A DNA stretch of 64,000 nucleotides from an uncultured Clostridia bacterium (GCA_934168305.1 CAKPNF010000005.1:1-64000), one strand, 5' to 3'; shown: positions 35,209-45,344, counted from the first letter of the stretch. Notes: a model not told the origin generated them from the letters alone. Numbers and translations: made by a program.

Positions 35209-35854
35209 CTCTTATCGTTTTTATATATTTTCCTTTTTTTCCTAATTTATGTCTTATTTTTTTTATATGACTATCTATTGTTCTTGAGTCACCATAATAA
35301 TCATAATTCCATACATTGTTTAGGATTTTATCTCTTGAAAGTGCTATATTTTCATTTTCTACTAAATATACTAATAATTCATATTCTCTTAAGCTAAGTT
35401 CTAAGACTTTTCCATCAACAGTTACTGTTCTTCCTTTTTTGTCAATTTCTATTCCTCCAAAGTCTTTTATTTCTTTTGTATCTCCTTGTGTTCTTTTTAA
35501 TATTGCTTCTACTCTAGCTACTAATATTTTGGGACTAAATGGTTTTGATATATATTCATCAACGCCCAATTCAAAACCAAATAATTCATCTTGTTCTTCT
35601 CCTCTTGCAGTTAACATTATTATTGGTACTTTTGATGTTTGTCTTATTTGTCTTAATACTGACCATCCATCTAATTTTGGCATCATTACATCTAATAATA
35701 TTAGGCTTATTTTTTCTGAATTTTCTTCAAATATTTGTAGAGCTTTTTCTCCATCTTCTGCTTCTAATATGCTATATCCTTTTGCTACTAAAAAGTCTTT
35801 TATTAATTTTCTCATTCTTGATTCATCATCAACTATTAAAATATAATTATTCAT
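35180..35854 (-). CDS. OmpR-family response regulator
   Basis: About 224 residues. Receiver domain: acidic pair in IVDDESR, phospho-acceptor Asp in ILLDVMMPKLDG, Thr in MLTARGEE, Lys in YISKPFSPK. A winged-helix DNA-binding domain follows: ELSLREYELLVYLVEN and DSRTIDSHIKKIRHKLG, closed by IKTIRGVGYKFEV. AAGGTG lies 6 nt before the ATG at 35854. Overlaps and is translated with the sensor kinase gene. Confidence 0.94.
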   Translation of the reverse strand: MNNYILIVDDESRMRKLIKDFLVAKGYSILEAEDGEKALQIFEENSEKISLILLDVMMPKLDGWSVLRQIRQTSKVPIIMLTARGEEQDELFGFELGVDEYISKPFSPKILVARVEAILKRTQGDTKEIKDFGGIEIDKKGRTVTVDGKVLELSLREYELLVYLVENENIALSRDKILNNVWNYDYYGDSRTIDSHIKKIRHKLGKKGKYIKTIRGVGYKFEVK

Positions 35855-36065
35855 TTTTTTCACCTTACTGTATATTTAGATTTATAGTAATCTATAACTT
35901 TTTTTATTTTAGTATATTTTTATGTCTTAATTGTGAACAACTGTTGATTTTATTTTACTATACTACTATTTTAAAATCAATATTTATAGCATTTTTCTTT
36001 ACATAATTCTAAAAATATGATATATTTAATTTGTAACTATAAACATTACACAGAATGGAGGTTTT

Positions 36066-36281
36066 ATGACAAAATTTATTCTCTTATTTTTTGGTTCATT
36101 AATAATTTTATATATTTGGTTCAAAATTTATAAAATTATTGAATCCAAAAATAAAGAAGAATCTGGATGGAAAACAGATTTTCTTTTTATTAGTTCATTA
36201 ATAATTGTGGTTATATTTGGTGTAATATCCATGGTTTCTGTATGGAACATATTTAAAAAAATATTAACCATAATAAAATAA
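36066..36281 (+). CDS. Small two-helix membrane protein
   Basis: 71 residues, unrecognised. Two hydrophobic segments (FILLFFGSLIILYIWF and FLFISSLIIVVIFGVISMV) joined by a charged loop KIIESKNKEESGWK. GGAGG four nt before ATG is a strong ribosome site and a terminator follows, so it appears to be a real single gene. Divergent from the two-component operon. Confidence 0.6.
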   Translation: MTKFILLFFGSLIILYIWFKIYKIIESKNKEESGWKTDFLFISSLIIVVIFGVISMVSVWNIFKKILTIIK

Positions 36282-36285
36282 CCTC

Positions 36286-36316
36286 AAAAAAGAGAGCCTA
36301 TTGGCTCTTTTTTTTT
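36286..36316. terminator. Bidirectional terminator
   Basis: AGAGCC (36293..36298), TATT loop, GGCTCT (36303..36308), flanked by A-run and T-run. Between the convergent small membrane protein and the MscS gene. Confidence 0.75.
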
Positions 36317-37388
36317 ATTTTTTTACAAATACTGTTTTTGTATCATAAGCTAATTCTACATTTTCTTCTTTTAAGATTTGCATTATCTTAAAATTAATTA
36401 TTTCTTTTTCTTCTAAATAACTAGTATAATCTATAGAGTTTGTATAACTACATACTAACAAATTTATACCGTTATCTGTTATATTATCAAATCTTACTAT
36501 AATTGTATCGTCAATTACATCATCATGTTTTATTAACATATCTTTTATTCTTTTTTGTACTATTTGTACCTTTTCTAGTGGTGTGTCTAATTCTAAGCAT
36601 AAGTTAACTTTATTTCTTCTTTTTTCCATTCTGCTCCAGTTTATTATTGAATCATTTGCAATTACTGCGTTTGGAATGTTTACAACTGAATTTTCAAATG
36701 TTCTTACTCTTGTGCTTCTAAATGTAATATCTTCTACTGTTCCTTCATAATTTTCAATTTCAATCCAATCTCCTACTATAAATGGTTTATCTAAAAATAT
36801 TACTAAACCACCAAATAGATTTTTTGCTGTATCTTGTGCTGCTAGTGTTATTACAACACTTCCAATTCCTAACCCTGCAACTAATCCGTTTAATTTAAAT
36901 CCTAATTCTGTTATAACCATAAATCCTGCTATAATATATATTATAATTCTTATTCCTTTTAATATAAATTTAAACATTGAGTCTTCTACTTCTGGATTCA
37001 TTATTTCCTTTAATTTATTTACACTCTTATTATTAGTTGTTAAGCTATTTGCTATTCCATTTGCTATTAATATTATAATTGATACTTTAAATATCATATC
37101 TACCTTATTATTTATCCAAGCATTAATTCCTAATGGTTTTCTAATTAATAATATTGCTAAATAAAGTCCTAGTATAACGTAAAATGTTTTTAGTGGTGCG
37201 TAAAATGCATTATTTTTTATTTCTTTTTTGTTTTTTGTTTTTGGCTTAAAAATTTTTACTGTCATATACGCAAGACTTTTACTTAAACATCTAAATAAAA
37301 CATACACTAAAATTGCTATTATAATATCTATTACTTGATTCATTTGTATTGCTTTTATTGATTCCACGAAATTTTTTATATTATCCAT
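36315..37388 (-). CDS. Small-conductance mechanosensitive channel (MscS family)
   Basis: 357 residues. Releases solutes when the membrane is stretched. Transmembrane helices at about 20-38, 68-85, 100-117 and 150-170; pore helix GLVAGLGIGSVVITLAAQDTA with its Ala/Gly pattern, then NLFGGLVIFLDKPFIVGDWI and the beta domain EGTVEDITFRSTRVRTFENS, IPNAVIANDSIINWS. The C-terminal cytoplasmic alpha/beta domain follows. TGGAGA lies upstream of the ATG. No operon partner. Confidence 0.93.
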   Translation of the reverse strand: MDNIKNFVESIKAIQMNQVIDIIIAILVYVLFRCLSKSLAYMTVKIFKPKTKNKKEIKNNAFYAPLKTFYVILGLYLAILLIRKPLGINAWINNKVDMIFKVSIIILIANGIANSLTTNNKSVNKLKEIMNPEVEDSMFKFILKGIRIIIYIIAGFMVITELGFKLNGLVAGLGIGSVVITLAAQDTAKNLFGGLVIFLDKPFIVGDWIEIENYEGTVEDITFRSTRVRTFENSVVNIPNAVIANDSIINWSRMEKRRNKVNLCLELDTPLEKVQIVQKRIKDMLIKHDDVIDDTIIVRFDNITDNGINLLVCSYTNSIDYTSYLEEKEIINFKIMQILKEENVELAYDTKTVFVKK

Positions 37389-37434
37389 TATATATCTCCA
37401 TTCTTTTGTGTATTTTTAAATGCTGATACATATA

Positions 37435-38598
37435 TTATCCCATATAATCTCTTAATTTTTTAGATCTTGATGGATGTCTTAGTTTTCTTAATGCTTTTGC
37501 TTCAATTTGTCTTATTCTCTCACGTGTTACATTAAATTCTTTTCCTACTTCTTCAAGTGTTCTTGATTTACCATCTTCTAAACCAAATCTTAATTTTAAT
37601 ACTTTTGCTTCTCTTGGTGTTAATGTATTCATTACTTCTTCTAATTGTTCTTTAAGAAGTGTATATGAAGCAGCATCATGTGGTGCAGGGCTATCTTCGT
37701 CTTGAATAAAATCTCCTAAATGGCTGTCCTCTTCTTCTCCAATTGGTGTTTCCAATGATACAGGGTCTTGTGCTATTTTTTGTATTTCAACTACTTTTTC
37801 GACTGGAATTTCCATCTCTTGTGCTATTTCTTCAGGACTTGGTTCTCTTCCTAATTGTTGTAATAAATTTCTTGATGTTCTTATTAATTTATTTATTGTT
37901 TCTACCATATGAACTGGTATTCTTATTGTTCTTGCTTGGTCTGCGATTGCTCTTGTTATTGCTTGTCTTATCCACCATGTTGCGTAAGTACTAAATTTAA
38001 ATCCTTTTGTATAATCAAATTTTTCTACTGCTTTTATTAGTCCCATGTTTCCTTCTTGTATTAAGTCTAGGAATAACATTCCTCTTCCAACATATTTTTT
38101 TGCTATACTTACAACAAGTCTTAAATTTGATTCAGCTAATTTTTGTTTAGCTTCTTCATCTCCTTCTAGTATTCTCTTTGCCAAATCTAGCTCTTCATCA
38201 AATGTTAAAAGTGGTATTTTTCCTATTTCTCTTAAATACATTCTAACTGGATCATCTACATTAATTCCTTCAAAACTTGTATCTGTTATTTCATCTAATT
38301 TTAATTCTTCAACTTCTTTTAAATCTTCTACATTTGGTTCTTCATCAAAATCATCTGGTAATAAATCTATTCCACCTTTTTCAAACTCATCAAATACTTC
38401 ATCCATTTTGTCTGGGCTTACATCATTTAGTTTTGTTGCTAAGTCTCCATATGTCATCTTTCCATTCTTTTTTGCTTCTTCTATTATATTATTTATTTTT
38501 TCTTTTTCATCTTTACTTATTTCTTTGTTTTCTGTTTTTTTATTTTTAACTTTTTCCTTATTTATTTCTTCTATATTTTCTTCTTTCTTCTTAGCCAT
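37435..38598 (-). CDS. rpoD: RNA polymerase primary sigma factor
   Basis: About 387 residues. Region 1.1 (KKNGKMTYGDLATKLND), region 1.2 (DDPVRMYLREIGKIPLLT), region 2 (GNMGLIKAVEKFDYTKGF and STYATWWIRQAITRAIADQ), region 3, and region 4 (LRFGLEDGKSRTLEEVGKEF and RERIRQIEAKALRKLRHP). The start is ATG 38598, 9 nt after AGGA; ATG 38607 is possible. Directly downstream of dnaG, the usual macromolecular synthesis operon of Firmicutes. Explains the many TTGACA/TATAAT promoters seen. Confidence 0.97.
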   Translation of the reverse strand: MAKKKEENIEEINKEKVKNKKTENKEISKDEKEKINNIIEEAKKNGKMTYGDLATKLNDVSPDKMDEVFDEFEKGGIDLLPDDFDEEPNVEDLKEVEELKLDEITDTSFEGINVDDPVRMYLREIGKIPLLTFDEELDLAKRILEGDEEAKQKLAESNLRLVVSIAKKYVGRGMLFLDLIQEGNMGLIKAVEKFDYTKGFKFSTYATWWIRQAITRAIADQARTIRIPVHMVETINKLIRTSRNLLQQLGREPSPEEIAQEMEIPVEKVVEIQKIAQDPVSLETPIGEEEDSHLGDFIQDEDSPAPHDAASYTLLKEQLEEVMNTLTPREAKVLKLRFGLEDGKSRTLEEVGKEFNVTRERIRQIEAKALRKLRHPSRSKKLRDYMG

Positions 38599-38657
38599 TT
38601 TTTTCATTCCTTCCTTATATATTTTATATAGTTTGATAAATTTTTTCAAACTCAAAT

Positions 38658-40439
38658 TTATTTAATTTTTGATAATTTAATAATAGTATCACTTAATTCT
38701 TTTTCTAATTCTTTTTTCTGTATTTCGTCTGTTGTTGTTTCTAATAATTCTAAAATTTGAAATTTTCTATTATTTAATCTTTCTTTTTGATAAATTTGTA
38801 TTAAATCATCTATTGCTTTTTCTAAATCCGTTATTTCATAATCATCTGCCATAATCATTGTTATTTGATTTTGCTCTTCTTGTTCTAATTCGTCAATTAT
38901 TCCATTTATATTACTATTTCCTTTTTCTAATTCTTCATACAGTTTTTTGGCTATATTTGCATTTATTTCGTCTTGAAAATTTTCTGGCTTAATATTTTGT
39001 TTTATTATTTCAAATATTGATAAGTCTCCAGTAAGTAAAATGGATATTATTGTGTTTTCTCTTTTCTTTACTGTTGGTGAAATTTCTTTTCTTTCTGGTT
39101 TTTTATGAGTAATTATTGGCTTTGATTTTTCTAATATTTTTTCGCTTTTATAATTTTTATATGTTAATTTATTTACTTCCGCATATATAGCTTCCTTTGA
39201 AATATCGTATTCTTGTGCAATTTTTTCTATATATATTTCTCTTTCAATTGTATTATCTACTTTTGAAATTAGTTTTGCTATTTCATTTAAAAATTTTATT
39301 TTGTCATTAGTATTTTCTAAATTTAAGTCTTTTTGCAATATTTTTACTTTAAATTCTATAACTGAGAGTGCTTTATCTACTAAAGCTTGAAATCTTGCGT
39401 TACCATATTTTAATATATATTCATCTGGGTCTTTTGCTCCATCCATTTGTAAAACACGTAAATCACATCCCATGTTTTGCAATATTTCTAAAGCTCTTAA
39501 TTTTGCTTGCAATCCTGCTTCATCTGAATCAAAACTTAGTATTATTTGTTCTGCATTTTTTCTAAGTAACCATCCTTGTTGTTCTGTTAATGCTGTTCCT
39601 AATGGAGCTACAACATTAGTTATTCCTCTTTGATGTAATGAAATTACATCCATATATCCTTCTACAATTAGTAATCTTTTTGTATCTCCTTTTTTTGCTA
39701 CATTTAATCCAAATAAATGCCTTCCTTTACTATAAACAATATTTTCCGGCGAGTTTATATATTTAGGTTTTGAGTCATCTAATACTCTTCCTCCAAAGGC
39801 AATGACTCGTCCTCTTACATCACATATTGGAAACATTAATCTGTTTCTATATCTGTCTATATATTGTCCTCTATCATTTTTATTTACTAATCCAGATTCT
39901 AGAATTTCTTTTTCTTCAAATCCTTGCTTTCTTAATTCTTTAAATAATTCATCAAATTTACCTGAGAACCCAATTTTGAATGATTTTAATGTTTCATTAC
40001 TTAATTGCCTTTTCTTTACATATTCTTGTGCTATTTTAGCTTGTGGTTTATATAAATTTTGATGATAATATTCTGCTGCAAATTCATTTATTTTGTATAC
40101 TTTATCTTTTAAAATTTCCTTTTGCATATCTCCATTGTTTTCTAATGTTGGTAATTGTATGTTTGCTCTTTCTGCTAACATTTGTACAGTTTCTACAAAG
40201 TTTAATCCTTCGATTTTTGAAACAAATGTTATAACATTTCCTCCAACTCCACATCCAAAACAGTGAAATATTTGTTTATCTGGTGAAACAGAAAAAGAAG
40301 GTGATTTTTCATTATGAAATGGACATAATCCAAAGAAATTTCTTCCGCTTCTTTTTAGATGTACATATTGTGATATTACATCAACTATATCATTTGATTG
40401 TCTTACTTCGTTTATAATTTCTTCACTATATCTAGCCAT
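38658..40439 (-). CDS. dnaG: DNA primase
   Basis: 593 residues. Makes RNA primers for the lagging strand. N-terminal CHC2 zinc finger (LCPFHNEKSPSFSVSP and FHCFGCGVGG), TOPRIM catalytic core (LLIVEGYMDVISLHQ, SFDSDEAG, DGAKDPDEY), then a C-terminal helicase-binding region. GAGAGG precedes ATG. Upstream of rpoD with a gap of about 60 nt; no rpsU in the window. Confidence 0.97.
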   Translation of the reverse strand: MARYSEEIINEVRQSNDIVDVISQYVHLKRSGRNFFGLCPFHNEKSPSFSVSPDKQIFHCFGCGVGGNVITFVSKIEGLNFVETVQMLAERANIQLPTLENNGDMQKEILKDKVYKINEFAAEYYHQNLYKPQAKIAQEYVKKRQLSNETLKSFKIGFSGKFDELFKELRKQGFEEKEILESGLVNKNDRGQYIDRYRNRLMFPICDVRGRVIAFGGRVLDDSKPKYINSPENIVYSKGRHLFGLNVAKKGDTKRLLIVEGYMDVISLHQRGITNVVAPLGTALTEQQGWLLRKNAEQIILSFDSDEAGLQAKLRALEILQNMGCDLRVLQMDGAKDPDEYILKYGNARFQALVDKALSVIEFKVKILQKDLNLENTNDKIKFLNEIAKLISKVDNTIEREIYIEKIAQEYDISKEAIYAEVNKLTYKNYKSEKILEKSKPIITHKKPERKEISPTVKKRENTIISILLTGDLSIFEIIKQNIKPENFQDEINANIAKKLYEELEKGNSNINGIIDELEQEEQNQITMIMADDYEITDLEKAIDDLIQIYQKERLNNRKFQILELLETTTDEIQKKELEKELSDTIIKLSKIK

Positions 40440-40551
40440 TTTTCCTCTCTTTCTTTCAAATAAACATATTTATATATATTATTCGACGTATTTTACATAA
40501 ATCCTTCTTTTATTTATAAACACTTTTATTACTTGATTTTTGATTAGAATT

Positions 40552-40588
40552 AAAGAAAGAGAAGTTTTATTTCTTCTCTTTTTTCTAT
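40552..40588 (-). terminator. Terminator of the alarmone synthetase gene
   Basis: Minus strand GAGAAG, 8-nt loop, CTTCTC then TTTCTTT, just past the stop at 40592. Confidence 0.6.
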
Positions 40589-40591
40589 ACT

Positions 40592-41242
40592 TTATATATT
40601 TAATAACATCATTTTATTATCTAATTTATTTATAATCTTTGCACATTGAACAAGTTCTTTTGATGTAGCTTTTGTTATTTCTTTATCTGTTTTATATTTT
40701 AATCCATGTTCAATACTAGCCCAAAAATCCATTGCTAATGTTCTTATTTGAATTTCTACTTTTACATACATTAAATTTTGTGATAATGTAACAGGAATTT
40801 CTACTATCATATGATAACTAGAATATCCACTTTTCTTAGGATTTTTTAAATAATCTTTTTCTTTTAAAATCTTTATACCTGGTATATTCATTATTAAGTT
40901 TCTTATAGAATATATATCTTTTTGTATTGGACAAATTACCCTTATTCCTGCTATATCATTAATATTTTTTATCATATCTTTATATGTATAGTTTAAATTT
41001 TTATCTTTCATTTTTTTTGTAATACTTTCTGGAGACTTTATTCTTGTGTTTATATGGTCTATTAGGTCATATTCATAAAATAGTTTGAATTCTTCTTTTA
41101 ATATTTCTAGTTTTGTATTTATTTCTTTTATTGCAACTTTATAAATAAACATTATTTTTTCAAATTCTTTACTGTTTATTTCTATATTTTTTTCTATCTC
41201 CATCAAATTTTCTATCTTTTGTAAATCTTTTCTTTTTTCCAT
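40592..41242 (-). CDS. Small alarmone synthetase (RelA/SpoT domain)
   Basis: 216 residues, synthetase domain only, as in YjbM/YwaC proteins that make (p)ppGpp without a hydrolase domain. Motifs: IAGIRVICPIQKDIYSIRN, KNPKKSGYSSYHMIVE (G-loop and substrate Tyr) and EIQIRTLAMDFWASIEH (catalytic Glu, ExQxR). Helical C-terminus for oligomerisation. AGGAG lies upstream of the ATG. Own terminator; single-gene unit. Confidence 0.9.
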   Translation of the reverse strand: MEKRKDLQKIENLMEIEKNIEINSKEFEKIMFIYKVAIKEINTKLEILKEEFKLFYEYDLIDHINTRIKSPESITKKMKDKNLNYTYKDMIKNINDIAGIRVICPIQKDIYSIRNLIMNIPGIKILKEKDYLKNPKKSGYSSYHMIVEIPVTLSQNLMYVKVEIQIRTLAMDFWASIEHGLKYKTDKEITKATSKELVQCAKIINKLDNKMMLLNI

Positions 41243-41335
41243 AAGCTTTTCTCCTATAATAAATTCTATTTTTATTATATTGACATTTTATTTTTATATT
41301 ATTTCCAAATCTTATTTTCTTTGTAAATTCTTTGT

Positions 41336-41368
41336 GAAAAAGGAGATAGATTTATTTATCTATCTCCA
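41336..41368 (-). terminator. Terminator overlapping the stop of the 41352 gene
   Basis: GGAGATAGAT and ATCTATCTCC on the minus strand around AAATAA, then a T-run. Confidence 0.7.
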
Positions 41369-42590
41369 ATGTTTTTACTTTTTGTTTCTTAATTTGTGGT
41401 GTATTCAATTTTGATATATCTTTTCTTTTGCTTACTACCTTGCCCATTATTTCTATCGTTTTTTTCCTTTTTTCTGAAGGTATTATATTTAGTTTATCTA
41501 TAAATCCCTCTTCTTGCATCATTGATATTGTTTCCAAATTTTCATTATTTGATAGTATTTTTGATATGGTATCTATCATTTTGTTTTTATCTTTCTCTGG
41601 AATTTTCTTTATTAAGTTTATAAGTAGATTTTCTTTTATTTGCACATTATTAGAGTTTCCTCTAATTTGTTCATCTATTTCTATAACTTCTTGTTTTGAC
41701 AGTTGTTTTCTGGAATATGTTTGTATTGCTTTAATGAATGTCTCTTCTTCATCTTTATATATCTCTTTCATATTTTTAGATTGAGGTACAATAAATATTC
41801 CTGTTTCATCATACTTGTATGCTATATTCTTTGCCATTTCAACTAATATTTGCTTTTTTAATCCCTTTTTGTTAAATCGACCTTCTTTTTTTTGTCTATT
41901 TTCTTCTATTTTTTGATATTCATTTTCTACCGTGCTTGGTAAATCATTTTCAAGCATATCTTCTACAGGTATTATTTTTGATAGTGTATATACATTTGTT
42001 CCTTTGCTAATATCACTATAATAATTCTCTGCCATTTTCTTTGCTACTACTTGTTTAATTAAATTTTCTATTTCTGGGTTCATTTTATTATTCTGTAAAA
42101 TTTCTCTTAATTCATTTATTCTTTCTAGAACCTCATCATCTCTCTTATCTTTACAAACTCGATATAATATTTTTAATTCGTTTTCTACACGTTCTTCAAT
42201 TATATCTTTATTTTCAACATTGTGCATTAAATTTATTCTCTCTTTTACATCAATGTTTCCTTCTTCTATTATTCTATTTATTGATTCATCTGATATGTTT
42301 GTTTCACTATTTTTCACAACATCTGTTATTACACTATCTGGTATTTCTTCTTCATTTGAAATTTTAGTTGCTGCTTTTTCAAATATTCTATTTGGAATAT
42401 CCTTTTTTTCTAATATACTTTTTAAGATTTCTCTAACTTTTTCTGGATTTGGGTTGTCTTTAAATATTTGCATTATTTCTTCAACTGTATCATCTATTGG
42501 ATGTTCTTCTCCACTTTCTTTTTTTTCTTTATATACATGTGCTATTTCCTCGGCTATTTTCTTTGCATTTTTTGTCTTAAATTTTTTCAT
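41352..42590 (-). CDS. Helical hypothetical protein
   Basis: 412 residues, family not recognised. Entirely soluble and charged (Lys/Glu/Ile/Asn), without signal or membrane segment. It looks like repeated helical hairpins: segments such as NPEKVREILKSILEKK, IPNRIFEKAATKIS, IPDSVITDVVKN, ISDESINRIIEE and IPEKDKNKMIDTISKIL recur at intervals of about 30 residues, suggesting a HEAT-like or other alpha-solenoid scaffold. AGGTGAAG precedes ATG. It begins 29 nt after the adhE stop on the same strand and so may be co-transcribed with adhE. Confidence 0.65.
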   Translation of the reverse strand: MKKFKTKNAKKIAEEIAHVYKEKKESGEEHPIDDTVEEIMQIFKDNPNPEKVREILKSILEKKDIPNRIFEKAATKISNEEEIPDSVITDVVKNSETNISDESINRIIEEGNIDVKERINLMHNVENKDIIEERVENELKILYRVCKDKRDDEVLERINELREILQNNKMNPEIENLIKQVVAKKMAENYYSDISKGTNVYTLSKIIPVEDMLENDLPSTVENEYQKIEENRQKKEGRFNKKGLKKQILVEMAKNIAYKYDETGIFIVPQSKNMKEIYKDEEETFIKAIQTYSRKQLSKQEVIEIDEQIRGNSNNVQIKENLLINLIKKIPEKDKNKMIDTISKILSNNENLETISMMQEEGFIDKLNIIPSEKRKKTIEIMGKVVSKRKDISKLNTPQIKKQKVKTLEIDK

Positions 42591-42619
42591 TTACTTCACC
42601 TGTCTTTTCTTTGTCCCTT

Positions 42620-45220
42620 TTATTTTCCATAATAACTATCTAGCATAATTTGTTTTATTTCTTCAACTAATGGAACTCTTGGATTTGCTGTTGTACATTG
42701 ATCTTCAAACGCTCTGTCTGCAAGAATATCAACTTTTGCCAAAAATTCTTTTTCATTAATTCCAGCATCTTTAAAAGACTTTGGAATATTTAAACTTTCA
42801 TTTAATTGTTTTATTTTTTCTACTAAGCTATTTACACCCTCTTCTACTGTATCTGCTTTCAAACCTAATTTTTTTGCCAAATGACTGTATTTTTCATCTG
42901 CTATATAATATTCATATTTAGGGAATGATACAAATTTTGATGGTTTGCTTCCATTATATTTTACAACATATGGTAGTAAAATTGCATTTATTCTACCATG
43001 TGGCAAATGGAACTCTGCCCCTATTTTGTGTGCAATTGAGTGGCTTACTCCTAAAAATGCATTTGTAAAAGCCATTCCTGCAATTGTACTTGCATTATGC
43101 ATTTTCTCTCTTGCGAATTTATCACTTCCATCATTATATGCTTTCTCTAAATAATTCATTACTAATTCAACAGCTTTTTCTGCTAATCCATCTGTATAAT
43201 CTGATGCCATATTTGACACATATGCTTCTAATGCGTGTGTTAGTACATCCATCCCTGTGTCTGCTGTTACTGATTTAGGAAGGCTCATTACTAAGTCTGG
43301 GTCTACTATGGCTACATCTGGTGTTAGCTCATAGTCTGCTAGTGGATATTTCCTATCTTTTTCTTTGTCTGTTATTACAGCAAATGATGTTACTTCTGAA
43401 CCTGTTCCTGATGTTGTTGGTATTGCTACCATTTTTGCTTTTTCTCCTAATTTAGGGAACTTATAAGTACGTTTTCTAATGTCCATGAATTTTAATTTTA
43501 GTCCCTCTATATCTGCTTCTGGATGTTCATAAAATAGCCACATTCCTTTTGCTGCATCCATTGGGCTTCCTCCACCAATTGCAATTATTACATCGGGTTT
43601 GAAATTATTCATTTGTTCAACACCTTTTTTTATTGTATCAAATGATGGGTCTGGCTCTACATCACTGAATATTTCTGAGTGTACATATTTTTGTCTATTT
43701 CTTAAATGATATAAGATTTTATCTACATATCCTAATTTGACCATCCCTTGGTCTGTTACTATAAATGCCCTTTCTATATCTGGCATTTTTTCTAAGTATG
43801 CTATTGAACCTGCTTCAAAATATATTTTTTCTGGAACTTTAAACCATTGCATATTAACTCTCCTTTTCGCAACTCTTTTAATATTTATTAAGTTTACTGA
43901 TGACACATTTGCTGTTGTTGAATTACCACCAAATGAACCACATCCAAGTGTAAGTGATGGCATATTTGTATTATATATATCACCTATCGCTCCATGTGTT
44001 GATGGAGAGTTTACTATTATTCTTCCTGCTTTCATTCTTTCTGAAAATTTTAAAATCGTATCATTATTTTCACTATGAATTACTGCAGAATGTCCAAGTC
44101 CTCCAAATTCTAGTAATTTTTCAGCTTTTGAAATTCCTTCTTCTTCATTTTCAACAATGTAATATGTTAAAACTGGGCTTAGTTTTTCTTTTGAAAATGG
44201 ATATTCTCTTCCTACTCCTTCTTCATATACAACGATTACTTTTGTGTCTTCTGGTACTTCAAATCCTGCTTCTTTTGCTATTGTATATGGAGATTGACCT
44301 GGTACATGTGATTTTAATTTATATCCATATTCTTCTGTATATTCAAACATTGATTTTTGTAATTTTTGTTTTTCTTCTGGATTTACAAAATAACATCCAG
44401 CTTCTCTCATTAGTTTTTCAAATTCTTGATATATTTCTCTATCTACCAAAACTGCTTGTTCTGAAGCACATATCATTCCATTGTCAAATGCTTTTGATAA
44501 TACTAAATCATTTACAGATGTTTTTAATTTTGCAGTTTTATCTATATAGCATGGTACATTTCCTGGTCCTACTCCTAATGCTGGTTTTCCACATGAGTAT
44601 GCTGAACGTACCATTCCAGTTCCACCTGTTGCTAATATTAAGTTTACATCTGGGTGGTTCATTAATAGTCTTGTTGCTGTTATTGATGGTTCTTCTATCC
44701 ATAATATGCAGTTTTCTGGTGCTCCAGCTTGAACTGCTGCATCTCTTAAAATTCTTGCTGCTTCTGAACTGCATTTTTGTGCTGATGGATGAAATCCAAA
44801 TATTATTACATTTCTAGTTTTTGCTGAGATTATTGATTTAAACATTGTTGTTGATGTTGGGTTTGTTACTGGTGTTACTCCTGCAATTATTCCTACTGGC
44901 TCCGCTATTTCTATATAATCTTCTTCATCATTTTCATTTATTACTCCAACTGTTTTTTCATATTTTATACTATGATATACATATTCTGTTGCAAACATAT
45001 TCTTTGTTATTTTATCTTCGTATATTCCTCTTCCTGTTTCTTCTACTGCCATTTTTGCAAGTTCCATATGATGTTCTAGTCCTGCCATTGACATTGCTTT
45101 CACTATATTATTTATTTGTTCTTGGTCAAGTTTCAAATATTCTTCTGATGCTTTTTTTGCTTTTGCTACTAGTTCATCTATCATCTTCTGTATTTTTTCT
45201 TCTTCCAAATTTTCTGCCAT
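42620..45220 (-). CDS. adhE: Bifunctional acetaldehyde-CoA/alcohol dehydrogenase
   Basis: 866 residues, full length. Converts acetyl-CoA to ethanol in two NADH steps. The N-terminal aldehyde dehydrogenase has GVTPVTNPTST, the NAD site ILATGGTGMVRSAYSCGKPA and the catalytic Cys in NGMICASEQAV. The C-terminal iron alcohol dehydrogenase has GGGSPMDAAKGMW, TTSGTGSEVTSFAVIT and the metal His pair in HSIAHKIGAEFHLPHGR. AAGGAGG 7 nt before ATG and a consensus promoter point to high expression. Indicates fermentative metabolism. Confidence 0.97.
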   Translation of the reverse strand: MAENLEEEKIQKMIDELVAKAKKASEEYLKLDQEQINNIVKAMSMAGLEHHMELAKMAVEETGRGIYEDKITKNMFATEYVYHSIKYEKTVGVINENDEEDYIEIAEPVGIIAGVTPVTNPTSTTMFKSIISAKTRNVIIFGFHPSAQKCSSEAARILRDAAVQAGAPENCILWIEEPSITATRLLMNHPDVNLILATGGTGMVRSAYSCGKPALGVGPGNVPCYIDKTAKLKTSVNDLVLSKAFDNGMICASEQAVLVDREIYQEFEKLMREAGCYFVNPEEKQKLQKSMFEYTEEYGYKLKSHVPGQSPYTIAKEAGFEVPEDTKVIVVYEEGVGREYPFSKEKLSPVLTYYIVENEEEGISKAEKLLEFGGLGHSAVIHSENNDTILKFSERMKAGRIIVNSPSTHGAIGDIYNTNMPSLTLGCGSFGGNSTTANVSSVNLINIKRVAKRRVNMQWFKVPEKIYFEAGSIAYLEKMPDIERAFIVTDQGMVKLGYVDKILYHLRNRQKYVHSEIFSDVEPDPSFDTIKKGVEQMNNFKPDVIIAIGGGSPMDAAKGMWLFYEHPEADIEGLKLKFMDIRKRTYKFPKLGEKAKMVAIPTTSGTGSEVTSFAVITDKEKDRKYPLADYELTPDVAIVDPDLVMSLPKSVTADTGMDVLTHALEAYVSNMASDYTDGLAEKAVELVMNYLEKAYNDGSDKFAREKMHNASTIAGMAFTNAFLGVSHSIAHKIGAEFHLPHGRINAILLPYVVKYNGSKPSKFVSFPKYEYYIADEKYSHLAKKLGLKADTVEEGVNSLVEKIKQLNESLNIPKSFKDAGINEKEFLAKVDILADRAFEDQCTTANPRVPLVEEIKQIMLDSYYGK

Positions 45221-45256
45221 AAAATTTCCTCCTTAGTATTTATTTTATCCAGTTTT

Positions 45257-45284
45257 ATTATATATTATTAGAAAAATTTGTCAA
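45257..45284 (-). promoter_or_regulatory. Promoter of adhE
   Basis: Minus strand TTGACA (45284..45279), 16-nt spacer, TATAAT (45262..45257), 37 nt before the ATG. Both hexamers perfect. No Rex-type palindrome could be confirmed. Confidence 0.7.
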
Positions 45285-45302
45285 TCTTTATTTTTAAATT
45301 AG

Positions 45303-45334
45303 CTAAAAAGACCTGGCAATGCCAAGTCTTTTCC
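45303..45334 (-). terminator. Terminator of the Spo0A-like gene
   Basis: Minus strand AAAAGACTTGGC, ATT loop, GCCAGGTCTTTTT; 10 nt after the stop codon. Confidence 0.8.
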
Positions 45335-45344
45335 GATTAATTTT

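Noticed and set aside
38045..38665. Plus-strand 206-codon reading frame opposite rpoD
   Set aside because: Antisense shadow with serine/phenylalanine-rich low complexity; rpoD is certain.
43954..44817. Plus-strand 287-codon reading frame opposite adhE
   Set aside because: Leucine-rich antisense shadow of a full-length conserved gene; no ribosome site.
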